This document shows, piece by piece, positions 16,801-22,834 of a DNA stretch of 25,068 nucleotides. How positions within the stretch are numbered: position 1 is the stretch's first letter; each line of letters begins with the position of its first letter. This DNA comes from Puniceicoccaceae bacterium (lineage in GTDB: Bacteria > Verrucomicrobiota > Verrucomicrobiia > Opitutales > Coraliomargaritaceae): the NCBI GenBank assembly GCA_003566795.1, contig PXBU01000065.1, positions 1 through 25,068 on the forward strand, in the 5' to 3' direction. Below the pieces are notes generated by a model. It was not told the DNA's origin. It ran no database searches and was given only the letters and a program-made list of their open reading frames with translations. The position numbers and the translations under genes are program-made.

Positions 16801-17300
16801 TTGGGGACGGCTTTTTTATCATTGGGGATAGGCAGGCCGCCTTCGGCGACGTGGAAAACGCCTTTGGTGGTGCGGCGGTCGCTCTTCGGGTTGTGCAGCA
16901 CGCCCTGCTTGATGCGGTAGGAGTCGAGCACTTCGCAGGAAAAGTGGTCGCCCTTGGCTGGCACCGAGAGGGTGCGCGCGACTCCATGGCGGTCCAGGAC
17001 CAGTGTTTCGTTGGGCAGGTGTGGGATTTCATCGATCTCCAGATCGCTGAAATACTCCATCAGGAAGCTTTGAATTCGCTGGTCGCAGGGTGGCAGGTAG
17101 TCCGCCAGTAGACGGGACTTCTCCTGATAGCTGGCCAGCAGTGACTTGCCCAGGCCGAAGACGTCTGAGGCCGTCGCCTCGCCGAAGGTGGGCTCACCGA
17201 TCGAAGTCAGCTTTAGGTTCACATAATCGATGAGTGCGCCTTCGTCGTGGGCGTAGGCGGCAGTTTCGGGATCGAGTCCAAGTTGGGTTTTGAAGTCCAT
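13842..17300 (-). CDS. probable PPi-dependent phosphoenolpyruvate carboxykinase
   Basis: 1152 residues, about 130 kDa. From memory, length and overall sequence fit the PPi-type PEPCK family known from Entamoeba and Propionibacterium, which interconverts oxaloacetate + PPi with PEP + CO2 + Pi; I could not align it. Seen are SDSYFGYCKKEVKTQIG in the middle, a glycine loop CTVSGGGKSEISKP (near 488-501), GPVFVSDVHKDFDLAEEIL, a conserved block from RPLLSHERSLGSVIKLLTPS through KRFYKDDWGDDWRERF, and an Arg-rich C-terminal third. No signal peptide or membrane segment. The ATG at 17300 is preferred to a TTG at 17381. It is downstream of aroC and a G3E-like gene, after a 200-bp gap that could hold its own promoter (TTGACT near 17380 on this strand). 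The alternative is another large family of unknown function. Confidence 0.65.
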   Translation of the reverse strand: MDFKTQLGLDPETAAYAHDEGALIDYVNLKLTSIGEPTFGEATASDVFGLGKSLLASYQEKSRLLADYLPPCDQRIQSFLMEYFSDLEIDEIPHLPNETLVLDRHGVARTLSVPAKGDHFSCEVLDSYRIKQGVLHNPKSDRRTTKGVFHVAEGGLPIPNDKKAVPKLAAARLLKKAITGASDDLLTLPFLANEEAKARAWVSLMLRPVVVPEVDGFSKEKCMEVRFFVPGNLCSNLDFVESIFGNGGDPFIAENDAALDPEHWTGTSGCVILAPHLMGTTKQELGLPHISEATERQKRDGMCWEKEDELYNDGGAFKITCRDASGRVITAISDSYFGYCKKEVKTQIGFSANLIGLAEEEHAGGTLAFTGYDLGEDFQLDQYFSQGGQTFDGVVARYVDLIDVQPEGYAIDKKYDSIIYLPEDAHIELHKQKISWNKEGIEQTIKLLPGRTYVFPSGYKVEMVKPAEGRRWRLVGYTAESRVCHKPCTVSGGGKSEISKPITDAIISGPVFVSDVHKDFDLAEEILKKEFGGRFLDPSSRREKGRPLLSHERSLGSVIKLLTPSKTEYTEEYNAWLETIPQHVKELVLIIKRFYKDDWGDDWRERFTVDLINGEPGNILRYRGQPMLTQYLRVGYTGDGSWRTFGLRKDFFPASKISLEDDITASVVAPTSQLKSLPPGWNRPSSKFVHNCEYRFFQRPDDAIVRGYDKQAEMDLSANGAFLSNYEPLGLEYAKNETEDAIRFGQYTQPMQDMVRDFVEKGKPDYYCTNAYPRVVDGKPTKNPRYLQVRPDLASPRNLYLAETSSRLYRRQDAHTPLLRPVTSILPGRRNNPADPEAGIKPLCVNNPIHYMELPELFMEFIASITGKSPSTTGAGSEGALTKAPFNALPPIYDLNNALVAYLATEQPAFITAAGYVGPNYRVDHDISLLVPELWCRLRPEEADPQFLIENGYLEKVEDFEHKGQLVPASRIGHRITSKFVRHFFGRVFNSPTSVLNEEMLKPELQDMDTYVEGMLTIAAAHKEVAANYFADGSVEDACPPLKALLHIMVDGEYEGKDINDPEIRGLFTREGMLESDWYQERLTSQQEYDIAQWKRHVEYLEHFLKRETHVVVAKRLGIEQRLTAAKEELQRVSSPDYLEALVGTIGRQPIH

Positions 17301-17392
17301 AAATTTCAGTTTTGGTTTTCGGATTTGAGTGAGAGGATTTGTTGCAGGAATCTTGCCTAATTGGCTGCTGTTTCGAGTCAAAATTTTGCTGT

Positions 17393-17413
17393 CAGCCGAA
17401 ATAAAACCGGCTG
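17393..17413 (-). other. small hairpin between the G3E-like gene and the PEPCK gene
   Basis: CAGCCG (17393-17398) pairs with CGGCTG (17408-17413) around a 9-nt A/T-rich loop. On the minus strand it is followed after 4 bases by CAAAATTTTG rather than a U-run. It may be a weak terminator after the G3E-like gene or a leader element of the PEPCK gene. Confidence 0.3.
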
Positions 17414-17500
17414 AGTGTATTCAAAGGAGCAAAGAGACTGGCCTATTAGTTGGATTAATGGCAATAAAATTTAAAATTAGATTTACTGCTTGATTCGATT

Positions 17501-18235
17501 TTAGCGCAGCAGTTTGCGGATGTCGATAATGGTTTCGATGTGTTGGCCCGTCTCGTTGCGCTCGATGTAGCGGTCCGGCCTGGTATCCTCAGGTGCTTCG
17601 TCCTCGTCGAGTTCGTCTTCGGCAATGGGGACCAGCTCATCAAAATACAGCGACATGCGGCGCGCCTCCGGTGCGAGGACTGCCGGGGGGTTCTTGGCCT
17701 TGCCATTGCGCACCAGTTCGATCTGACAGGGGAAGCAGTCTTTGCGGTAGCGGCTCTCAAACTCCTTGATCCACTTGTTGTCAACCAACTCGCGGCGGGC
17801 GAGTAGCACCACGTCTGAGAAGTGGATACAGGCGTGAAACCAGCCTCTGGCGGGCTCGTTGCGACTCAAAAACGAGCAATGTACCACCGTGAGGATGCGC
17901 CCGAGTTCACAGTTGTTGTGATCCATCCATGTCTTGAGTGCCTCTGCGACCTCGGCCGGATTGGCAGTGCCGGGTGCCAGAAAGATAATCTTCTCCGGCG
18001 CAGCGGTGATCGGGCCGTGCTTGACCTTGCCGCCCGCCAGTTCCCACTCGACGGCACTCACATTCTCTAGTGCCTCGATGGCTTCGTCATGCGACGAGCT
18101 GATTTCACCAGCGGGCCGGAAGTAAAGGACCGGCTCCTGCTGAGCGATGCCGCCCTCGATCAAATCCAGAATGACGCTGCGTCGCTCGGAGTCGGGGATG
18201 CCATAGATCAGATAAACCAGTGGACGTTCAGCCAT
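17501..18235 (-). CDS. degenerate G3E (CobW/YjiA)-like protein, probable pseudo-GTPase
   Basis: 244 residues. The layout resembles the CobW/YjiA GTPase domain: an opening strand-loop-helix (VYLIYGIPDSERRSVILDLI), then RILTVVHCSF where CobW has its Walker-B-like VVDA strand, and HFSDVVLLARRELVD where CobW has ADVILLNKTDLV. The key nucleotide residues are gone: GxxGSGKTT has become GIPDSERRS (12-20) and NKTD has become ARRE. No CxCC metal motif is seen; a CFPC pair occurs later. The last 50 residues are acidic (DELDEDEAPED). The ATG at 18235 overlaps the aroC stop by one base (TGATG), so it is coupled to aroC. Role unknown; the family assignment is my reading of motif order and needs a profile search. 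Confidence 0.5.
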   Translation of the reverse strand: MAERPLVYLIYGIPDSERRSVILDLIEGGIAQQEPVLYFRPAGEISSSHDEAIEALENVSAVEWELAGGKVKHGPITAAPEKIIFLAPGTANPAEVAEALKTWMDHNNCELGRILTVVHCSFLSRNEPARGWFHACIHFSDVVLLARRELVDNKWIKEFESRYRKDCFPCQIELVRNGKAKNPPAVLAPEARRMSLYFDELVPIAEDELDEDEAPEDTRPDRYIERNETGQHIETIIDIRKLLR

Positions 18236-19326
18236 CAGAATTCGAAGCTTTCGCATTGGGCGATGTGCCGCATCCAGTGATCCACCAGAACCAGCGCGGT
18301 CATGGCTTCGACGATCGGCACGGCGCGTGGCACGACGCAGGGGTCGTGGCGGCCCCGGCCCATCAGCTCAGTTTCCACGCCTGCTTGGTCCACCGTCGCC
18401 TGATTTTGCAGGATGGTGGCGGTGGGCTTCAGGGCGACGCGAAAGATGAGTTCTTCACCGTTGCTGATGCCGCCCTGCGTGCCGCCGGAGCGGTTGGTGG
18501 CGGTGCGGATTTTGCCGTCTTTGTTGATGAAGGAATCGTTGTGTTCCGAGCCACGCAGCAGCGTGCCGTCAAAGCCGCTCCCTAGTTCGAAGCCCTTGGT
18601 GGCGGGCAGCGACAGCATGGCTTTGGCCAGATCAGCTTCCAGCCGGTCAAAGACCGGCACGCCGAGTCCGACCGGAAGGTGCCGCACCCGGCACTCGATC
18701 AGGCCGCCCACAGAGTCACCCTCAGCACGCACGGCTTTGATCCGCTCAATCATAGCCGCCGCAGTCTCCGCATCAGGGCAACGCACGGGCGTGGCCTCGA
18801 CCTCCTCCAGACTGGGGAAGTGTTCCAAGGCGGGGGCCTCAATATCGTGCACCCGAGTGATGTAGGCGCGGATATCAATATCGCCCGCTAATTTAAGGAT
18901 TTTGCGGGCGATGGCACCGGCGGCGACTCGACCGATGGTCTCGCGCGCGGAAGACCGACCGCCGCCCTCGTGGTTACGGATGCCGAACTTCGTTTGGTAG
19001 GTAAAATCGGCATGGGACGGACGGAACTTATCCTTCATCTCCGAGTAGGCGGAGGGGCGCTGGTCGCCATTCGGCACGTAGATACCAATCGGCGTGCCCA
19101 GCGTCAGGCCCTCATAGACACCGGAGACAATGGTGGCCGTGTCACTTTCCTTGCGTGGCGTGGTGATCTCACTTTGGCCGGGACGCCTGCGGTCCAGCTC
19201 AAACTGGATCTCTTTAGCGGAGATGGGCAGCCGTGGCGGACAGCCGTCGATGACCACGCCAATGCCGCCGCCGTGACTCTCGCCCCAAGTTGAAATACGA
19301 AATAATGTGCCGAAGGAGTTACCCAT
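18235..19326 (-). CDS. aroC: chorismate synthase
   Basis: Makes chorismate from 5-enolpyruvylshikimate 3-phosphate with reduced FMN, the last step of the shikimate pathway. 363 residues with all signatures: WGESHGGG (catalytic H18), LDRRRPGQS (45-52), RPSHADFTYQTKFG (H105), GGGRSSARET (121-130), GDSVGG and the C-terminal GRHDPCVVPRAVPIVEAM. The ATG at 19326 gives the canonical MGNSFGTLF start; the in-frame TTG at 19362 would add 12 unrelated residues. First gene of the leftward aroC / G3E-like / PEPCK cluster and overlapping the second. It lies opposite the TauE/SafE-like gene across a 213-bp divergent gap with short repeats. Confidence 0.96.
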   Translation of the reverse strand: MGNSFGTLFRISTWGESHGGGIGVVIDGCPPRLPISAKEIQFELDRRRPGQSEITTPRKESDTATIVSGVYEGLTLGTPIGIYVPNGDQRPSAYSEMKDKFRPSHADFTYQTKFGIRNHEGGGRSSARETIGRVAAGAIARKILKLAGDIDIRAYITRVHDIEAPALEHFPSLEEVEATPVRCPDAETAAAMIERIKAVRAEGDSVGGLIECRVRHLPVGLGVPVFDRLEADLAKAMLSLPATKGFELGSGFDGTLLRGSEHNDSFINKDGKIRTATNRSGGTQGGISNGEELIFRVALKPTATILQNQATVDQAGVETELMGRGRHDPCVVPRAVPIVEAMTALVLVDHWMRHIAQCESFEF

Positions 19327-19385
19327 GGGGAGAGATTGCAACGCCTCGCGAGTCGAAGTCAATGCTGCCGACGAGTCTTCCTGGG

Positions 19386-19415
19386 CTTGTCTTGTAGCGA
19401 CTTGTCTTGTAGCGA
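19386..19415. repeat. 15-bp exact tandem repeat in the aroC upstream region
   Basis: CTTGTCTTGTAGCGA is present twice without spacer, at 19386-19400 and 19401-19415. The right copy runs into TAGCGACG...CGTCGCT, an imperfect hairpin at about 19410-19441 with an 18-nt loop. Probably the remains of a palindromic intergenic element in the aroC divergent promoter region. Confidence 0.8.
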
Positions 19416-19539
19416 CGCGGCGATAGCCGGGTCGACGTCGCTGCTAACCAATAATAGATCAATAGACTCGCAATTATTCGGCGGTTGTGCTCAGGGTGGG
19501 GGGTGTGAATTTTAAGGGCCATCGATTGGCCGGATCGCC

Positions 19540-20238
19540 ATGTTTGAATACCAGTCAGTTTACAACGCATACACGGCCATGATTGCCGGCCTGGTGACGA
19601 GTGTGCATTGCGTGGCGATGTGCGGCCCGCTCTCCTGCGCGTTTACGCCCAACAAGCCCGGCGATGCCGAGCCCTCCGTGATCCTGACCAGCTATCATTT
19701 GGCCAAGCTGCTGTCCTACGCCATAGTTGGCTTCTTAGCCGGGGCGCTCGGGTCGGTGGTTATCCGAACGGTGGAAAGCTCCTGGCTGAATTATCTGCCG
19801 TGGATACTGGTTGTTTTCTTCCTGGTGGTCGCCTTTCGTCTCGACCGCTTTTTGCCCAAGCCCAGGTGGGTGGGTTCCTACTATCGCAAGGTCACCGCCC
19901 GTTTCACCCGCCTGAATAAGCCGCTGGCCGCTGGCCTGATCGGATTTGCCAGCCCGCTGTTGCCCTGCGGGCCGCTCTACATGATCTTTGGGTTGGCCCT
20001 CTTTTCCGGCTCAGCGCTCAAAGGCGCCGAGTTTGCGATCGGCTTCGGCGTAGGCACCATGCCGCTGCTGTGGTTGGCGCAGACGCAGTTTATGCGGATG
20101 AACCGGCGCGTCACGCCGACAGTTCTCTTCCGGATCCAGCGCAGTGTCGCCTTCGTGGCCGCGCTCGTCGTCGCCTGGCGTCTGCGCACGACGCTGGGAA
20201 TCGAAGGTGCCGAGGACTGGGTCTGTCACCCGTTCTGA
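19540..20238 (+). CDS. TauE/SafE (DsbD_2-like) family membrane protein
   Basis: 232-residue inner-membrane protein with about six hydrophobic segments. It has the paired cysteine motifs of the cytochrome-c-biogenesis-like transmembrane group often annotated as 'sulfite exporter TauE/SafE': TSVHCVAMCGPLSC (H23, C24, C28) in the first helix and SPLLPCGPLYM (C143) opening the second half. Such proteins are often found in cbb3-oxidase assembly (CcoH-like) or copper/redox loci, but no oxidase gene is in view, so the substrate is open. The ATG at 19540 is preceded by a small palindrome GGCCA-tcgat-TGGCC (19518-19532). The next gene on the same strand starts 134 bp later. Confidence 0.8.
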   Translation: MFEYQSVYNAYTAMIAGLVTSVHCVAMCGPLSCAFTPNKPGDAEPSVILTSYHLAKLLSYAIVGFLAGALGSVVIRTVESSWLNYLPWILVVFFLVVAFRLDRFLPKPRWVGSYYRKVTARFTRLNKPLAAGLIGFASPLLPCGPLYMIFGLALFSGSALKGAEFAIGFGVGTMPLLWLAQTQFMRMNRRVTPTVLFRIQRSVAFVAALVVAWRLRTTLGIEGAEDWVCHPF

Positions 20239-20372
20239 CTTCACTCGGAACCTCAGGCGACAGCCTTTGTCGGGCAATAACGTTCAGGGAAATTTTTTGC
20301 TTACTTACATAACGCGCTGTTTGCAAAAGGCGAAGCGCCGCCCTAATGTCTATTTCTCAACCAAAGTTTAAA

Positions 20373-21821
20373 ATGAAAATCCGACTCCTTCTCTCGCTAC
20401 TCGCAATCTTCGCTTACCAAGTCGCTTTCGCCGAGGCGCACCCGGAGCTGCAAATCTCCGTGGATCATAGCCAAATCCACCCTCGTGAGAATGGCCCGGT
20501 GGTTTCTTATGCGGACGTGCTGGAGCGGGCGACTCCCTCGGTCGTATCCGTTTATACCTCTCGTATCGTTAGGACGCGCGGGAGTGGGCAATCAATGGAA
20601 GATCTTTTGCGCCAGTTCGGCTTCCGTATCCCGGAAGAAGAGAACGGCGATCAGGCACCCCGCGAACGCCGCCAGCAACTCGGGGTGGGCTCCGGTGTGA
20701 TCTTCTCAGAGGATGGCTACATTATCACCAATCACCATGTGGTGCAAGGCATGCGTGGCCGCCAGGCCGATGAGATTCGGGTGCAGCTCAGCGATGGCAC
20801 GGAGTATGATGCCGAGCTGGTGGGCTCCGATCAGAAGACGGATGTCGCCGTGCTGAAAATCAATGCGAACGGCTCGCTGCCCGCAGTCACGCTCGCGGAT
20901 AGCGATCAACTCCGGGTGGGTGATGTGGTGTTTGCCATCGGTAACCCGCTCGACGTCGGTTTGACGGCGACTCAAGGTATTGTTTCCGCCACTGGTCGCG
21001 ATTCCTATGGCATTCTCGGGCCGGGTGCCTACGAGAACTTTATTCAAACCGACGCCGCCATCAACCTCGGCAACTCCGGCGGCGCGCTGATCGATGCCTG
21101 GGGGCGGTTGATCGGCATTAATACCGCGATTGTGTCACGCACTGGCGGCAGCATCGGCATCGGCTTTGCTATCCCAGTCAACATGGCACTCAACATCGCG
21201 CAAAATCTTATTGATAGCGGTGATGTGCCACGCGGTATGCTCGGCCTCTTCCCAACCAACCTCGACCGCGACTTGGCGGATGCCTTTGGCCTCGATAGCA
21301 CCAGGGGTGCGCTCGTTAATCAGGTGCAGCAAGACTCACCCGCGCAACGCGCCGGGATCCAACACGGCGACATCATCACTCAAGTCGACGACATCGAAAT
21401 CGAATCGGCTCAGCAGTTGCGCCTGCGGGTCTCGCAGATGCTCCCCGGACGCGAAGTCGCCGTGAAGCTGATCCGCCAAGGAGAAACGCTCGAGATCCCG
21501 GTAACGCTGGGCGCGCTGGATGGAGTGGTTCGCACCGAGGTGCAGCCCGACGAGACTATTCATGGTATGCGCCTTAAGGCGGTGAACGAGGAACTGCGCG
21601 ATGCGCATTCCATCCCCGAAAACATCGAGGGCCTCCTGGTCGAGAGCGTCGATCCCGACTCGCCCTTCGACGGCAAGCTTCAGCCCCGGATGGTTATCCT
21701 TGAGGTCAACGGTGAGGCTGTGGAGGCCCCTGAAGGCTTGAAGCCACTCTTGCAGGAAGGAATGAACCGCCTCTACGTCTGGGCCGACGGCCAAAAACGC
21801 TTCATCGTCTTGAGGATGTAA
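20373..21821 (+). CDS. DegP/DegQ-type periplasmic serine protease (HtrA family)
   Basis: 482 residues with this start. A signal peptide (MKIRLLLSLLAIFAYQVAFA, cleavage likely before EAHPE) sends it to the periplasm, where Do-like proteases degrade or hold misfolded proteins. A trypsin-like domain carries the triad H122 (TNHHVV), D157 (KTDVAVL) and S235 (GNSGGAL), with IGNPLDVG and the activation-loop region before it. PDZ1 (about 290-380, with QRAGIQHGDIITQVDDIEIE) and a second, more diverged PDZ (about 400-480) follow. An in-frame ATG at 20346 would add 9 residues before the signal peptide. The ATG at 20373 is chosen because it gives a clean signal and has the A/T-rich leader (GTTTAAA) common to other starts here. 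It could be named degP, degQ or mucD; which one cannot be settled. Confidence 0.93.
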   Translation: MKIRLLLSLLAIFAYQVAFAEAHPELQISVDHSQIHPRENGPVVSYADVLERATPSVVSVYTSRIVRTRGSGQSMEDLLRQFGFRIPEEENGDQAPRERRQQLGVGSGVIFSEDGYIITNHHVVQGMRGRQADEIRVQLSDGTEYDAELVGSDQKTDVAVLKINANGSLPAVTLADSDQLRVGDVVFAIGNPLDVGLTATQGIVSATGRDSYGILGPGAYENFIQTDAAINLGNSGGALIDAWGRLIGINTAIVSRTGGSIGIGFAIPVNMALNIAQNLIDSGDVPRGMLGLFPTNLDRDLADAFGLDSTRGALVNQVQQDSPAQRAGIQHGDIITQVDDIEIESAQQLRLRVSQMLPGREVAVKLIRQGETLEIPVTLGALDGVVRTEVQPDETIHGMRLKAVNEELRDAHSIPENIEGLLVESVDPDSPFDGKLQPRMVILEVNGEAVEAPEGLKPLLQEGMNRLYVWADGQKRFIVLRM

Positions 21822-21828
21822 CGTTGCG

Positions 21829-21910
21829 GTGCTGGCGAAACCGCCACGGCACCCGTCAAGCGCGCACGCCACGTGAGGACTACGCACATTGTGGCGTGTC
21901 CGCTTGACGG
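21829..21910. other. two adjacent hairpins after the degP-type gene
   Basis: Hairpin 1 is GTGC-TGGCG-aaac-CGCCA-cg-GCAC (21829-21852). Hairpin 2 pairs 21853-21872 with 21891-21910 over 20 bp with two mismatches (CCGTCAAGCG against CGCTTGACGG, CACGCCAC against GTGGCGTG) and an 18-nt loop. They start 8 bases after the stop. No U-run follows, so they could be a non-canonical terminator or transcript stabiliser, or an inserted palindromic element. Confidence 0.6.
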
Positions 21911-22172
21911 ACGCTTGGGAGAAGGTCTGATCAGCATCGATTGGGTATAACCGCCGACCACGGAGAACGCCGTGATCGCGCCGATTCGTTTACGCTTCTT
22001 CCTGTCTCCGCCCGTAGGAGAGGGTTGAACCCCTCGACCATCACAGAGGTTTCGCCGAGTCGGTTTCTTTCCATGGTATCGAGCCAGTTAAGTGTTACCG
22101 ATGTCCTTGTGCCGCGACAAGTGAACCCTGCGACGGGCTCAAGTTTGTTCTCCATAATCCTCTGAATTGCTG
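21911..22172. other. intergenic stretch without a convincing gene
   Basis: No open frame here has a recognisable protein. Further small hairpins continue the cluster to the left: CACGG-agaacg-CCGTG (21959-21974), TCTCC-gcccgta-GGAGA (22005-22021) and GAGGGTT-g-AACCCCTC (22020-22035). This suggests structured or repeat-derived DNA. Confidence 0.5.
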
Positions 22173-22614
22173 TCACCTGATTGAATCCCAGATTGGAATG
22201 TCCAAAAACGATGAGATAGTGGAGGCATCAAGTCGGATTTGGCCCTTTTTCCCGTGTGCCATGACGGGATAGCGGGTCCCATCGCTAGTTACAATGTTTA
22301 GCTCATAGCTATAGTATGTAGAGCTGCCATTCCTTGAATTGCTAGTGGCCAAGAATTGAGTTTAATAAGGGGATGAACAAGGAGAGAATGCCTACCCCAA
22401 TGAAAACAGAGTAAAAAAATAGCGCACCCCTGGTCGGCAAATATTCGATTCGTGATTCAGAACGAACCTCCAGGTTGTGCGTTTTGAAGTTCGACCCTCC
22501 CTTTTCTAATGGCTTCCATTCAGTTCTTAGAGCTATTGGGTCTTGAAAAACCGAAGGGTCAACAGGCTCTTCAGATATAAGTGATTGGAGCTTTTTCTTT
22601 AGTTTACGAAGCAT
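22173..22614 (-). pseudogene. frameshifted small membrane-protein gene
   Basis: The first frame starts with an ATG at 22614 and encodes 90 residues: a basic start, TEWKPLEKGGSNFKTHNLEV, SRIEYLPTRGALFFYS and one hydrophobic segment (FIGVGILSLFIPLLNSIL), then TAG at 22342-22344. Just before that stop the +1 frame is open and continues protein-like: TSNSRNGSSTYYSYELNIVT, then GTRYPVMAHGKKGQIRLDAS, ending FLDIPIWDSIR with TGA at 22173-22175. The two parts read as head and tail of one protein. From memory, related bacterial proteins of unknown function share the W-PL-GG-NF-TH head and the FL-PIWD tail but are longer, so part of the middle may also be lost. A sequencing error or programmed frameshift cannot be excluded. 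Confidence 0.65.
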
Positions 22615-22635
22615 TTCTCTCTACGCCTGCACATG

Positions 22636-22670
22636 CTGTTCTCTGGCTTCCGGCCTCCGGCTTCTGGATG
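22636..22670. repeat. heptamer tandem tract
   Basis: Five 7-bp units: CTGTTCT CTGGCTT CCGGCCT CCGGCTT CTGGATG. It starts 21 bases upstream of the pseudogene start codon. Confidence 0.7.
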
Positions 22671-22681
22671 TAGGTTCATCG

Positions 22682-22716
22682 CAGACTGTCCACTGCCCGT
22701 TGCGCACTGCTCAGCG
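22682..22716. repeat. heptamer tandem tract, ACTG-type
   Basis: Five 7-bp units: CAGACTG TCCACTG CCCGTTG CGCACTG CTCAGCG. The unit differs from the preceding tract but keeps the period. It ends 16 bases before copy B of the 51-bp repeat. Confidence 0.65.
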
Positions 22717-22732
22717 ATTTCGGACTGCCGGG

Positions 22733-22783
22733 GCCATCACCTGAACGGCGATGGTGCCATGCACAAGCGCAGGCACCACTGGC
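22733..22783 (+). repeat. 51-bp dispersed palindromic repeat, copy B
   Basis: Matches 8018-8068 in the same orientation at 45 of 51 positions. The outer stem GGTGCC...GGCACC is unchanged; substitutions fall in the inner arms (TGCACAAGCGCA here, TGCGCGAGCGCA in copy A). It sits between two heptamer tracts. Confidence 0.9.
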
Positions 22784-22785
22784 TG

Positions 22786-22834
22786 CGACTACCGTCCACC
22801 GCAGACCGACTACGGACCACCGTCTCCGTCTACC
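22786..22834. repeat. heptamer tandem tract reaching the fucosidase stop
   Basis: Seven 7-bp units: CGACTAC CGTCCAC CGCAGAC CGACTAC GGACCAC CGTCTCC GTCTACC. The last unit overlaps the stop codon of the minus-strand fucosidase gene (22830-22832). Confidence 0.7.

Noticed and set aside
21931..22176. 81-codon minus-strand and 74-codon plus-strand open frames after the degP-type gene
   Set aside because: Both cross the hairpin cluster, have no known motif and contradict each other; kept as non-coding.
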